Origin: Jacaranda mimosifolia
Lineage: Eukaryota; Streptophyta; Magnoliopsida; Lamiales; Bignoniaceae
NCBI GenBank assembly: GCA_018894105.1
Contig: CM032131.1
Span: forward strand, 1,700,501 to 1,764,500
Direction of reading: 5' to 3'
Length of the DNA: 64,000 nt
A program made the position numbers and the translations under genes. The notes beneath the pieces were generated by a model. It was given only the letters and a program-made list of their open reading frames with translations, had not been told where the DNA came from and did no database searches. Below, piece after piece: positions 1-12,691 of this stretch (the stretch's first letter is position 1; every line of letters starts with the position of its first letter).

Positions 1-2700
1 ACCACACCAACATAAAATGATGTGATCCACATTTAAGGCCACATCTCTTTTCTTTATAGGTTGTCACTCCCCTCCACCCCAAAATGAAATGTGAACATGA
101 CATGGATTGAAATATTTATACCAAAAAACCTAAAAATTGAACAAAAATAAAGAAGAGATCAACTGACTAATGATATGTGCCAAAAGACCCAATGGCTGTA
201 CAGAATGAAACATAAACGAGCACAGTGGAAAGTGGGGGTACTATAGGTTGAGTAAAATGAATTCACTTGGCAAACGAGACATCCGCTTCGTGTTTCACAA
301 AATTTCCTACACAGCATGAATAAACCAGAACAAAATGGTTTCAAATTAATAGCTTCAACAATGTTGGACACAAATAACAGCCATTGTAAAGATGTCCCTT
401 CAAATATGGTCTAAACTTCAAGGGACATCTGAATTAGGCTGCCCAGAAGGATCGGGAAGCTAATGACTATAACACAAAAAGGGAGTGACAACTTGTTGGA
501 CACAACAACAGAATAACAAATGGGGGGACAACGAACTGGACAAGAAAAAATACTGAGACAGCACAAAGCAATCTGCCCAGGGAAAAAAATATGAGGTGGA
601 CAGAACCCATACACAGATGGTAGGTAACCTTTTTAGGGCAAGCAATACAAGATCATTACTTGCAATTTTCACTAAGAAGTAGTGAAAACTCCCAACAATC
701 TATTCTAATTTCCAAACATAAGGTCTCACCTCAGGTAAATGACTTACTTCTCCATTTTTTGCATGGAGAAACCCCAAGCATGGTGCTACCATATATGTAC
801 AGGGTCCAATGTGGCAGTTCACAGTGAGCAACATAACAACTACCACTGATTCAAATAGCATGTACTCAACAACCTCAACACCACATAAAAGCGCATAAAG
901 CATATTATTCAAAGCAAGGGCAAACCCATTTATATCAATATAGCACACATGTTCACATGAATTCTAATCAACAAGGCGATCATACCTTCACAAAGGAGAA
1001 AACATAGAACATCATAACAAAAACTTACTGACAAGCTATAGCAGTTTAGGGTTGGGGACACTACAGCAGAGGGGGACACACTCGTGGAAGTGATATTGGA
1101 GATGGAGAAGTTGTCACCGGAAGAACTTGAAGAAGCTGCTGTTTAGAATTGGAAATATTAATATGGGAGAATTCTATGTGCACAGAAGACTTTAATCAGA
1201 CTATTGAGGGTGTGTATATATCGTGAATGGGATTACTTGCCGTGTTTGAAATATTTATGTTAAATCAAAGTAACTGCTGAGGAATTACTTGGATACTAGA
1301 CTGATAAAGAACATTTTTTCTAAGGCATAGATAGCACTTGAGAGCATAGTTTGTTGCTCATGTGCTTCTGTGGGTGCTTCTGTGGGTGTGAGAGGAATCT
1401 CCTAACAGTGAAAAATCTGCATATAGGGGAATCATGGAATAGTGTGGGGATATGACTACCCCAACAAATACATATGGAAATGTAGAATCTCAATAAAGAA
1501 AGTAGGCATGCCCTCATTCTGTCAAAATGGCAGAATAAGAAACAAATAAACTACAGGCTCAGTAAACATGATATGCCATGCTTTAAGTTCAGCCAAAGAA
1601 GATCAAACAAAATCTTTTGTGCATGCAACCTCATAAATAGGGTACAAGAAAACAAATATCAGAAATAGTCATGTACGGGCAATGCTTGCTCAAGTCTACA
1701 ATACATCCACCAATTTAGGACACAAATTAAAGAGATAGTAAGGCAAATATTGAAAATAACAGAAACATTATTTGGCACCAGAAATCACTAACCTTACATC
1801 CAAAACATGCATTGCCTCTACTAATGTATCTGACAACCCAAACACATGTCTCACCATGGAAGCCCACAGATCACAGCCACAAAACATACAGCAGAAATGC
1901 AAATAGGGTGAGTCTTCAGCAGAAATTAATTTGAAAACCAAATAATGGAAAAGAAGAACCAAAGGTGCGGCAGAACTCTGCAAACCACATATCCATAAAC
2001 TAAAGTATGATATCCAATGCCAAAACCCATTTCAAAACCTATATTCGGGATGTAAATATGGCCAATGAACTAATTCAAAACAAAGCAATAATCAAGAACA
2101 GAACAACAAATAACAAACCAAAAACCACTATTCAAGCCACGGCCTCGCTTCCCAAACACCACATCATAGTAAAACACAACCACAATGCACAACAAACATA
2201 TAGCAAAGTAGAAAAACAAAACCTAACGACACAAGACCCACGCATACATATTCAAATTAGCCACACATTACTGACAGTAATTCCAAAACGCCCATCCATA
2301 AACAAAATTGGGCTACATTGTCAACAAATCACCCAAATACAGGTCAGGAGATACCACCACGATGGGGTGAAGGTCAACAAACACCACGTCTTGCATAAAT
2401 CAGTTGTCCAATAAATTGATTAGGAAATTTTAGATATGCCATCGCATCCCGAAATTATACTTCACCTCCGTTTCGATATTATGCATGGATCAAGACAACA
2501 AAATGCAACCATGGTATTAAATTATTAAACCCATTTGCGCCCAATTTTCCACAATAATTTCCCATCGACAAAACACGGGATCGTGTGTTGGATGCATTCA
2601 TTTGGGTGTTTGCATAAAAAAAAAGGCTAAGAAATTGATCTTTCCAGCGAGATAAAGGAGATCGAAGGGAAAGACAAACAGAGAGAGAAAGGGGTGAGGG
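1..2700. other. No recognisable gene; AT-rich sequence with short ORFs
   Basis: Only short open frames occur on both strands, none with a domain, splice structure or composition that I recognise. The longest, 135 codons at 2,007-2,414 on the plus strand, is dominated by Lys, Asn, Thr, His and Gln, as expected from A-rich non-coding DNA. The stretch could be introns or UTR of a minus-strand gene whose CT-rich leader would be the GA run at about 2,709-2,733. I see no exon chain that supports this. Confidence 0.5.
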
Positions 2701-2708
2701 AGGAGGAC

Positions 2709-2733
2709 GAGAGAGAGAGAGAGAGAGAGAGAG
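2709..2733. repeat. (GA)n microsatellite
   Basis: A perfect GA dinucleotide run of about 12 units lies inside a purine-rich strand (2,650-2,745). Read on the minus strand it is a CT run, a common feature of plant promoters and 5' leaders, but no adjoining gene could be established. Confidence 0.9.
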
Positions 2734-2881
2734 GGGGGAGTAGCGTATAGTAAAGGTGTAAGCCTGCCACTGTCAGCTACCTTGGAGAATGCAAAATGAA
2801 CTGGGTTTAGTGTGATTAAAGTGAAGGGTCATGAGCTTTTTGGGGTAAAAAAGTGCACTATTTGGGGGATAAAAATGCCCA

Positions 2882-2939
2882 CATATTTGGACATGTTCTC
2901 CTGGAACAACTTTGTTCTGGGAGAACGTATCCAAACATA
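2882..2939. repeat. 58-bp imperfect palindrome (hairpin)
   Basis: The left arm (CATATTTGGACATGTTCTCC followed by TGGAACA) pairs with the right arm (TGTTCTGGGAGAACGTATCCAAACATAG) around a loop of about 5 bases, with a few mismatches. It looks like a remnant of an inverted-repeat transposon end or a solo foldback. No coding potential is seen. Confidence 0.7.
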
Positions 2940-3163
2940 GTGAAAAGATTTCTTTGTTTAATTAATAGTCCACTTATGTAATGATTTATTATAATCTTTT
3001 GTAGCAATTAAGGCAATGTTTAGTTATATTTTTTGTGTGATTTTATTATGAGTATTGGGAGAATGAATTATTGGAGAATGTAAAAGTTATGTTGGGGAAT
3101 GTAATTGATTTTTGGTTATCTTTTGGGGAGTAGTTAAAAATTAGTTTTGGAGAATTTTGGTAT

Positions 3164-4307
3164 GGGTATTGTTATTTGCACTCTAAAATTTGTTATCCAC
3201 ACTCCATTCTAATTTTTTGTGTTAGGTTCTTGATCATAATATCCACTTACTTTTCAAATCTATTTATATTAACTTGCAAGATAAATATACCCTTTAATAT
3301 AATAATTATCACTTTCCACCTCAACTTGTCCAATTTAATATGAAAATTTGAAATAATAATAGACTTGACAAATGGGTACCCGTGGGTAACTCAAAATAGA
3401 TAATGATTGGTTGGGTAAGTTTATCAATAGATAAAATTATCCATTTTTTATTGGATACGAGATAATGGATACATTACTCATAACTATGGGTGATGGCCAA
3501 CCCATATGTAGCGATACTTTATTTTTTTATAATTGAAGATAATTAATATGTATTTTTTAATTAACATAATATTATTCAAATGTTACTTAAATGCAACTAA
3601 TAAAAGAGGCTACAAATTTTAAATATTAAATTGAACAAGCACTTAAAGTATGTCAAGTATTTTAGTTTGAAAAGTACAATTTAAATTTTTAAACATCTAT
3701 CGATTTTAAGTTATATTACATTTCAAAGTTCAAATCTAAATCCTATTATATGTCAAAAAGATTTTGAATTAAATATTTAAATACCACGTAAACATTGTTG
3801 TTATCATAGAAAAATATGTCGTATCCTCCAAATTATTTACGAGAAGAAAATGAGGCATATTATCTGCATTTTTTGGGTACCCGCAATATGGGTGATTTTT
3901 TGCCAGATCTAAATAACAACTTGCAGTGCTCTTTATTTTCTTTATTTTATTTTTCTGATTGAAATAACTTTACACAACAGTCTTTATGAAGTAAAACAAG
4001 ACCTACATTGAGGGTGCGAAAATATACTATTTCAAAGCCATGTCTTCAATGAGATGATTGAATTTAGAGATGGGTTTATCCATTCATTTTTATGTGCTCT
4101 ATCAAGTTTGACATAGAATGAATCAAAGTTGTGAATGAATCAAAATTATATTTAATAGGACAAAGAATAGTACACTAACGACATAATTATCCAACAATTT
4201 AAATTAAATAATATCTTGAAAATAAAGGGATATAATGGCTAATTCCTATATATTAAAAATTAATTAGAGTGCCAATAACAAATTTTGAAGTGCAAATAAC
4301 AATACCC
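3164..4307. mobile_element. Non-autonomous TIR element with 8-bp target duplication
   Basis: The left end (GGGTATTGTTATTTGCAC) is repeated in inverted orientation at the right end (GTGCAAATAACAATACCC), and similarity continues inward for about 40 bp. The element is flanked by the identical 8-bp sequence TTTGGTAT at 3,156-3,163 and 4,308-4,315, a target-site duplication. The 1,144-bp AT-rich interior has no transposase ORF. An 8-bp duplication fits the hAT superfamily, but the GGG terminus is more like Mutator ends, so I leave the superfamily open. Confidence 0.8.
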
Positions 4308-4596
4308 TTTGGTATATTTGTTTATATTTTGGGGAGAGATATTTTTTCACTGTAACAATTAAATCAATGCTTTTTTGTTTGGTTTTTGGAGTAAAAATAA
4401 AATTGAGTGATTATTTTATTGTTAGAAAAATAATAAAATATATATGATATATATAATATATGTATATATATTAAAAAAATGAGAAAACATAACCAAACAT
4501 ACCCTAATATTTTGATTTTGCTTTAGTGTGCTTGGATTGTTTTAGAGAATAGGTGTTGGCTGCATACTTACAAAATATGTTTTATGATTTATTTTA

Positions 4597-4668
4597 GGGA
4601 TAATTATTGTACTACCCTTGAGGTTTGGGGTAATAATAGAAACTACCCCTCGAGTTTGAGAAATTACA
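4597..4668 (+). repeat. Left terminal inverted repeat of the MULE
   Basis: This is the inverted partner of 19,985-20,056. Shared blocks include GAGGTTTGGGG, GAAACTACCC and TTTGAGAAATTA. Weaker similarity continues to about 4,735, ending at TTTTACCCTT, which is also seen in the right arm. Confidence 0.85.
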
Positions 4669-5591
4669 GAAAGCCCCCTCCAGAATTTAGCCATTTAAAA
4701 ATCATGACAAAACACGTTAAAAGATGATTTTACCCTTCAATAATTTTAATTTTTTTTAAAAAGAAACTAAATATACGTCAAATAAAAAGACACAACACCT
4801 TCCATGGAAAATAAAGAGAAAAGAAGGCAAAAGGAATGGGTTCACGCGTGAAAACCCGTTCCTTCTACCTTCCCAAAAACTCTTCAGCCCTCTCGTTGCA
4901 TGAAGGTTTACCACCGTGGGGAGCCCACTGGAATCCTTGTTTGCTGGTAGCGTGAGGAATGCCAAGCACTGTGATCCTTGAATATCGTTCTTATCGGGTT
5001 TGAGTGAAATTGGTGGTAAATGTAACTATTCATCTGATGTTTCTCCTTTTTTTGTTTATTTTGTTCTGAATCTTTTTATATCATGTAAAAATCGATTCTT
5101 TTTACGTTATTGTTCTGATTTAGATGCCTAAGGTTTTATAAGAATTTATGGTAGGATTTTTTTTTAAATATAATTTTGGTATGATGATTTGATGAATGTG
5201 GATGGTTATTTTGTTTGATTAGGCTATATTTACAAAAATTCAAAATTTGGGACTATAAAAATCTTGTTTTATAGTTTTTTTGTTGGTGTTTTACGTTTCA
5301 TTTGATATGTTTTTTTTTTTTTTTTAATTTTTGAAACCCTAGCGATGACTTGATTTCTTTCCCCCTCTTATTTACAGGTTTGAAGAAAACATTTGATATT
5401 CTTGTGAACTTTGAGGGGACAATGGGTTTGCTCAAAAAATCTCTTCTAGGAGGTACAGATTTCTTGATTTGAGGGTAGATGTTGAGGGGCTTGCATTGAG
5501 TCACATTGATGAGATTGAAAAAATGGACTTGGTTTATTCATGTAGTATACATAGTAGTGATGATAGGATGACTATTTAAAATGATGATAAT

Positions 5592-8514
5592 GTGGGTGCT
5601 ATGTTTGATAGGAATAGAAAATATAAAGAAATAAATATATTTGTTAAACAAAAACTAGTAGAAGAGAGTGAAGACGGAAGCAGGGAAGAGGGGGATGGAG
5701 GTGAAGAAAGGGGTAGTGAGGATGAGAATGGAGAAGGGGCTTGTAGGGATGATGGTGATAACGATGCATTATTATCATGATAATCATTGTGAAGCCGAAA
5801 ACTCTTCATATGAAGATTTAATTGATGATCCATTAAAGGGTCGTATGAATAGGGATGAGTATGTGGTTCCTAAGAATCCATCGGAGAAGATTAAGCTTGA
5901 AAAGGGAATGGTTTTTTCTTATGTGTATTCATTTAGAGAAGTACTTAAAGAGTATGCGATTAGAGAGGGATCTGATTTGGTTAGGCTAAAAAATGAGAAA
6001 ACTAGGGTCACAACTAAGTATGGAGGGCATGGATGTCCATGGAGAACTCATGCATCTATAATGCATGATTCTATAGCCTTTCAAATCAAGACTTTAGTTG
6101 GAGAATATACTTATGTTAGGGTTGATAAGATTAGGAAAGCTAATGCCAAGTAGATGACGACAAAGCAGGTTGATATTTTGAGGAAAAATCCAGAGATGAG
6201 CTGTAGAGGATTAAGAAACGAGATGAAAAAGTATAGAATATGCCCAACTTACATGCAGCTTTATAGAGCAAAACTAAAGGCCAAGAACGTTATTGAGGGT
6301 AACCATGCACAATCTTACAGCATTTTACCTACTTATGCAGAAATATTGAACCAAAGGAATAATAGCTGTCTTGTGAAGATGTACTATCACTTAGATGGAG
6401 AAGGGGATGATGATGTGGAGAACATTATTGAGAGCATAGGTAGGACACCTTCTTTTAGAAAAATCTCCATAGGCTTGGATGCATTGAAGTAAGGTTATCT
6501 GAGTGGTTGCAGTCCATTTGTAGGATTTGACGGGTGTCATTTGAAAGGGCCTTTTGGTGGTGTGCTTTTAGCTGTAGTTGGTTTGGATGGGAACAATGGG
6601 CTTTATCTTTAGCTTTTGCTGTGATGGAGACAAAAAGCAAGGATTCTTAGGGGTTCTTTTTCAAATGCTTGGAAGAATTCATTGGAGTCCAGATATATCC
6701 TGGACTTTCATGACAGACAGACAAAAGGTACTACTCTACTTTAAACTATCTCATTTCTGAAAATATTTAAGGTTTTATTAGTTATAAATTCTAAGTTTAC
6801 ATACTTGTTGAACTTGAGTGCAATGCAATGTCTGAGGATGTTAAGGGATGTGTATGTAATGATTCTAAGTTCATAGGGGGAAATTGTAATATTTTACTGT
6901 AATTATGATTTTGTGTTTTGTGTAATAATGTATAAAATACTTGAAAGCTCTTTTTGTAACATTTTTTATTGCACAAAGGGTTAATTGTAGTGTTTTCCAG
7001 TGTGATGTTAGTTAAATATGAGATTTCAATCAATTAGGGTAATGTTAAGGGTTCTTTTAGTTATAGTGTTTAGAATATATGGTGCTATTTATTATATTCT
7101 ATAGTTACATGCTTGTTGAACTTGGATACAATGCAATGTCTGAGGATGTTAAAGGATATGTGTAATGATTCTAAGTTCATGGGGTGTAATTGTAATATTT
7201 AACTGTAATTGTGATTTTATGTTTTCTATAGGGCTTGGTGAAGACAATTACTGAATTGGTGCCTCATCAATAAATAGAAAGTGTTGCAGGCACATATATT
7301 GAAATTTCAAACTTCAATATTCTGGGGTATTGTTGAGGAAATATTTATGGATTGCTACAAGAGCCTACAATGTGCAAGAGTACAACTTTGCTATGTACAA
7401 AATAACAAAGGTAAAACCTGCAATTCATGAGTGGCTTATGAAAATTCCTATCAGTATGTGGTGTAGGCATGCATTTGATAGTAGGCTGAAAAATGATCAT
7501 ATCACAAACAATATCTCTTAATCATTCAATAATTTGGTTGGAGAACTTAGGTCCAAACCTATACTCACATTGCTAGATGGCTTGAGAACTAAGTTAATGG
7601 CTAAGATTCAAAAAACAATTGAGATGGGGGCTACGTGGAACAGTTATGTGACTGAGAATATTGTCAAGAAACTGAACCAGGTGAAGGAAATGTCTAGGCA
7701 ATTCAAAATAATGGTTAGGAGTCAATCTGAGTTTGAAATTCATGATCAAAATGTGCATTTCATTGTTGACTTGAATGCAAGGACTTGTGATTGTAAAGTT
7801 TAGGACATTTCTGGCATACCATGTAAGAATGCAGCTTTGGCTATTGCTCATAGGAGGGAGAATATAGAGCTTTACACTGCTTCTTGCTTTACCAAAGAGA
7901 ATTATATGAGGTGTTATAGTCATCCCATACACTCAACACCTGATCCATCATTTTGGGGTATTATGGTGGCTAATCCCTTGAGTATTCTCCCTCATCCATT
8001 GAAAAGATTGCTTGGTAGACCAAGGAAAAAATAGAAAAAGAGAGATTGGAGAGACATCAAATGTCACTGAGAGCAAGAGGTCTAGTACTTTAAAATATAG
8101 CAAGTGTAATGCCATTGGACATAATAAGCGGACATGTCAAAGGGCACCAGTGAAGAAGAGAAGACCTATACAGAAAATTAGAGGAAGAGGAAAAAGACCT
8201 AAACAGGTTCTTTAAATTATAGTTTTTCTTGTTTGTGATTCGTTCATAAAGTTACTTGTGCAATTACAAGATCTTTATTTTGTATTTTAGGATGATATCA
8301 TATGGCTCAAATGTTCAATATAAGGAAGAAGAGAAAGATGGGAGAAGTGTCAACTTCTGCAGTTCCATGTTCACAAGGTTCAGTCGCTGGAATAGCTTCT
8401 GCTACTGCTGCTTTTGAAGATAACGTTGCTTTTGATGATGGATTTTATGCAACAGTTAACGAACTTGTGGAGTCAATTGTTGGGAGTGCTAGTGGACTTG
8501 GTGATGATATTTGA
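5592..8514 (+). pseudogene. Degenerate MuDR-type transposase
   Basis: This is the remains of a Mutator transposase in several frames. About 5,920-6,150 matches the Mutator DNA-binding domain (motifs SFREVLKEYAIREGSDL and GCPWRTHAS). About 6,500-6,600 is the MULE transposase core (FVGFDGCHLKGPFGGVLLAV, the first catalytic Asp). TDRQK lies at about 6,712-6,727, a 504-bp intron spans 6,728-7,231, and the frame resumes with GLVKTITEL. The block ending NNIS is followed by TAA and then SFN, so the conserved Glu codon of the usual NNISESFN motif is now a stop. A SWIM zinc-finger remnant (CDCKV, then GIPCKNAALA) lies at 7,780-7,840, and a zinc knuckle (CNAIGHNKRTC) at about 8,106-8,140. Several stops and frameshifts make it non-functional. 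Confidence 0.9.
6799..7231 (+). repeat. Direct duplication inside the transposase intron
   Basis: The segment at about 6,799-6,930 is repeated at about 7,102-7,230, sharing CTTGTTGAACTTG, CAATGCAATGTCTGAGGATG and AATGATTCTAAGTTCAT. Both copies lie within the intron between TDRQK and GLVKT, and the second ends at the acceptor. The duplication lengthens the intron without touching coding sequence. Confidence 0.85.
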
Positions 8515-9113
8515 TGCCATAATGGAGCTGCTACTACAGGTGGTGCTACTAATAGAGTTACTACTGCTGGTAGTGGTGATGGAGTTATTGATGCTTGTGA
8601 TGGAGTTTTTACTAGTGGTGATGGAGTTGGTAGTGCTGCAGATGAAGGGGCTAATGTATACTGAAAAATGTTCTTATTTATGTATTGAAACTAACTAATA
8701 TTTTTGTCACTTCCATGGGAAGAACCAACTCAATATTTTTTGTGTAGCTTGTAAACAATTATTTAGCTACAATGATTCTAACATGTGTATTTCAAAAAAC
8801 TGAATGTTCTACTTATTTGTTGTAAGTGTAAATGCAAGTTTATAGTGATGTTGGTTTGGTCACAAATGTGGTACATTACTTGGTGCTTTTGAAATGTTTA
8901 TGTTGATCCATAAGGGATGTGCTAGCAGGTTTTTAAAATACTTAAGATTTTATATATTACATAACTAAATATACGAAGGGCTATATGAAAAGTTCAAGCA
9001 ATCTGAGGGGGTTCATTGTAATCTTTTAATCTCATAAATTTCTGGCACACAATAATAATTTTTAAATTAATTAATCTTAGTTAATTAAATAATTAAAAAA
9101 ATATGATTAGTTA

Positions 9114-9812
9114 TGATGAGGGTTGAATTCGTTGAAGGATGAATAAGGTAGATGTTCCGATGAGGTTCAACCTCCCAGGTCGATAAACGAGTATAGATGG
9201 GTTGAATCCTGCAATCACTAGCAAACTCAGGCTAGCTAATGAGCCATCAACTTAGGCACTCCGACGCTCAAGTCAATACGAGTCGACTAGATAATATGAG
9301 CAGCAGAGTGAGGGCTTTTTGTATATATGAGAGCATACCTTTGAAAGGCTGGAGTGGGGGTATTTATAGCCTTTTGTCCCTAGGGATTTGTCTGAGATGT
9401 CCCTGATGTGTAGGGAGGATCCTTGCCCTTGCATGAGGGGTAATTAGTCATCTCCCATCTCTGTACTATTCCAGGTGGCTGCCTTCCCAAGTTTTAGAGA
9501 CAGGATAGGACATTGTTGACGCGCCTGCCATGCTAGGTGGTAATGGGGCGACATGCCGCCTGTCTGTGCATTTAATGCCGCGGAGATGATACTGTGTTCT
9601 GCCGACCTCTCTGGTCGGAAGGATGATTGACCTGATAACGAATTGGAGCATGGATTAGTGGTGCGTGATGATATATCGACCCGCGGCCTTGTACGAGGCC
9701 TGATCGAGTGTTCATTTGCCTGGGTACGCTGTCGATCATCGAGGTCGACTATGGTCGATAGCGCCGTTGGGCCCACGCAGTTTGGGCCTCACACTTGGGC
9801 TATCCCATATCA
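9114..9812 (-). repeat. 3' LTR of the Tat-type Gypsy element
   Basis: This 699-bp repeat is homologous to 18,886-19,644. On the minus strand it starts TGATATGGGATAGCCC and ends CCTCATCA. A minus-strand TATA motif (CTATAAATAC) lies at about 9,358-9,368. Compared with the other LTR it lacks about 22 bp around 9,555 and about 35 bp around 9,770 and has scattered substitutions, so the insertion is not recent. Confidence 0.95.
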
Positions 9813-9813
9813 T

Positions 9814-9828
9814 GAGTCCCTCACTTCT
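9814..9828 (-). other. Polypurine tract of the Gypsy element
   Basis: Read on the minus strand, the bases next to the 3' LTR are purine-rich (AGAAGTGAGGGAC), in the position expected for the plus-strand primer. Confidence 0.6.
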
Positions 9829-10015
9829 GAATGCTGAATGAGGGGGTCGGCAAAAAGGATTAAGAAGTAGTTTGGTGGACAATTACATAGATCAGAGGAT
9901 TTTTGAAAATCGACCAGGGTTTGGCGCATTTAATGAGCAGTTACATTATGGTGCGCATGGTGCGGCGTGGCCGTTACAACATTATTACAACCGCTTGGAT
10001 TCCCGCGCTTACACA

Positions 10016-10026
10016 CCTATAAATAT
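10016..10026 (+). promoter_or_regulatory. TATA box for the antisense gene
   Basis: The plus-strand sequence CCTATAAATATGC lies about 160 bp upstream of the first ATG (10,180) of the extra ORF. It is outside the LTR and oriented away from it, so the extra gene appears to have its own promoter and not to depend on the LTR. Confidence 0.55.
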
Positions 10027-10179
10027 GCACTGTAAAAATAGTCATTTTTACTTTTATTGCCTTTGCGTCTGGTCGAGCGTCTAGCCAACCGTTTTCGCTG
10101 CTAATATCTTTTGCTCTTAGCTCATCAGTTCAGTAAGTGCCTTTTTTCCTTCTCCTCAGTGTCTTTTAGATTTATTGGC

Positions 10180-12691
10180 ATGATGTTGAATTTATCTAGT
10201 TTGGAGGGTAGTCATGGAGAGGATAGTGAGGCTACCCACTCTGATAGGCTTGGGGGTTTGCCAGAGGAGTGGAGTGACTCGTTGAGCGATGATTCGAGTT
10301 GCAGCAGCTCAAGCTCCAATAGCTCGAGTGGCAACCGTGGGGGGGATGAAGCTGGGCCAAGTCAGGTTCCTCCCTCGTATGGTTGATTATTCACCCCAGA
10401 CCATTATAGTGAAATTATGTCAACCATCACCCATGTTGATTTAAGACGCATTAGGCAGTTATACCATATTCCTCCCAAGTATGAATTATTGACGCCTGGG
10501 GCTTCTGATTCAATGCATCGCCCCCCAGCAAGCTGTATCACTATTTTTGAGAATGCTTTTAGGTGTGGTCTTAGGTTTCCTTTAAGTGCTCAGATGGTCG
10601 ATCTGCTTAGGGGCCTTCAGGTGTGTATAACCCAGTTACTGCCGAATTATTTTTCGACCATCTATAGTTTCATTGTCTTGATGCACTTACTCGACCAGCT
10701 TGCCAACTTTGAAAACTTTTCGAACCTCTTCCATCTTTCCATGTCCTACAAGTTGGGTAGCACCGATGAGTCGAGTTTCTACTATTTAACTGCTCGACCC
10801 CGTCGAAAATTCCTTGTAACCCTAGCCTCTTCTTATAGATAAAAATGTAAAAAATGTTATCTGTTTGTTCGGGTCGCTGGGGCTTTCAACATTCCTCGGG
10901 ACTGGTGGATGGGGCATGTCGAGATGCTAGGCAACCTAACCCCGACCTGGCCCAATACTTTCGTTCGGGATCTAGTCGAGTTTGGCCAAATGGAGGCCTC
11001 GATGTTTATCGAGAAGAGGAGTTTGGTATTGGCTGGGTTGTCGCTAGCTCTGTTAAATTTGCCTGTGAATAACCGACTAGGTAGACTATACTTCTTTTAG
11101 TTTGTTATTTTTCTATTCTTGTGCTCGGTTTTAACTTCTGTTATTTTGTTGCTTGGCATATCGCGACGAGATCATGAATCGTTCGAGGGCTGAGGCTCTG
11201 GCAAGGGCAGAGAGGAACTAACAGCGTTGCCAGGCGACGGCGGCTTGTCAAGCGGCTGCGATGGTCAATGCGCCTCATCAGGAGGCAGTGACACCCACAC
11301 CATCGCCAACACCATCTCCAACTCGACCCATTCCTATTATAAGCAGCAGCCCTACGGATCGAGGTAAAAGAGCAATGTTGGAACGGGTCCGGAGGACCAC
11401 CTCAGAAAAGGGGAAAGGGAAGGCTGCAGGGTCGGGCCCACCAACGGGAATGACCTCTTCGGGTCCCACGGGGATAATCTTCTGTTTCAGCTGCCCTCGT
11501 CTAGGTTTGGGACTGAGCTAGTCATGGTGGTGCATAACTCATTGTCGATGGAGACGGCAGGGCCGACGGGCGCTGCTCCACTAAAAGTATTGATGGATGG
11601 TCAGTTCCTAGCTGACCAGAAAAATTTGATGGGGTTAAGCCAGGACGCTGCTCTTTTGGCATTGGCTTGTCGCGCCAACATGGTAAGGTTTTGGTCGAGT
11701 ATATTATATTGTTGAATACTCGTTGATTATTTGTATTCTTACTAACAATATTGTCTTTCAGGTCGGCCAGTTGGGATATAATTTTTACAGGCGGTCAGAG
11801 CTGGCTTTGGCCGATCGCGAACAGCTGCAAGCTGGAGGGGACGTGGAGACTCTTAGGGCTCAGCTCGAGTCCTCACAAACGAGAATTGAGGAACTTGCCA
11901 AGTAGGTGGAGGAGCTGAATAGGCAGCTTCAAGTGAGGGATGATCAGCTGGTTGCCTCTATCGAAGATAGGACCAGGATGGACGAGCTGCTGAAGAAGGC
12001 GCGGTTGGATGGGCAGGTCGCTTTCAATTCTGGTCGAACCGCGGGTCGAAATATTGGCCTAGACGAGGCCCGAGCTGAGTTCTACCGGATACTGCCGCTG
12101 ATGGGACGGGAGGCAGTGCAACAATTTATGTTGAGCTCGGCATTCCAGGATGCAAGTGTTGTGTTTGCACTCGATGACGCCCGCAATTCTTTCGAGAAGG
12201 CCCTCAAACAACTGCACTTTCTGGGCTACTCCTTCCGACCATAAGACAGGCATCGCCTCAGTCACTTGCTCGATGAACAGCTACAACCCTATCCAAAGGA
12301 CAACGGTAGGGCTGAGGGTGGAGGCGTCGAAGCCACTGTAGCTGAGGGTGTTGCGGAGGTTCTGCCATTGGCGCCTTTGACAGATTAACAGAGGAGGCTG
12401 GCCGAGATCGAGAAGAGGTTCAAGGCAATTGTGCAAGAATTTGACTTTGCCAGCAACTTCGCATTCGAGGTCAAGGAGGGAAAGGTTGATGCAATCGCAT
12501 ACCTTCCTTCTCTGGACAGACGATTCCTAAGTGATGTGGCTGGTCCTTCTCAGCCGGCGACCACAACTGTATATGTTGTTGTTGCCATGCCCGAGCCTAT
12601 TCCAATCGCCATCCCCTCGAGCGATGACCTCGAGCAAGCTACAAACGAGGGTGCTCGAGCCGCTAGCGATGAAGGTGCTGGGTCGAGCTGA
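10180..12691 (+). pseudogene. Antisense extra gene of the Tat element (putative 'gypsy-type transposase' domain), decayed
   Basis: The plus-strand coding remnants run opposite to gag-pol. After an acidic, Ser-rich leader (10,180-10,383, ending at a stop) comes a segment with YHIPPKYELLTPG and FRCGLRFPLSAQMVDLL (10,417-10,650). This resembles the plant family Pfam calls a putative gypsy-type transposase (Transposase_28, PF04195). Further segments are a basic/Pro-rich linker (11,261-11,460), a block to about 11,681 with a GT donor followed by an AG acceptor near 11,760, and a coiled coil rich in Glu, Leu, Arg and Gln (11,780-12,030). The end (12,431-12,691) is acidic. Stops at 10,384, 11,221 and 11,903, and frame changes, show decay. 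The biochemical role of this protein is not established; despite the domain name I infer no transposase activity. Confidence 0.75.

Noticed and set aside
2007..2414. 135-codon ORF on the plus strand
   Set aside because: Composition (Lys, Asn, Thr, Gln, His) is that of A-rich non-coding DNA and no domain or supporting exon is visible.
5592..5833. Acidic and Ser/Pro-rich ORFs on opposite strands near the MuDR start
   Set aside because: They are shadows of each other across a GAA/GAG-rich stretch; only the plus-strand reading leads into the transposase.
10417..10842. Active DNA transposase within the Gypsy element
   Set aside because: The family name contains 'transposase', but no catalytic triad is visible and the gene belongs to a retrotransposon; I record it only as an extra ORF of unknown role.
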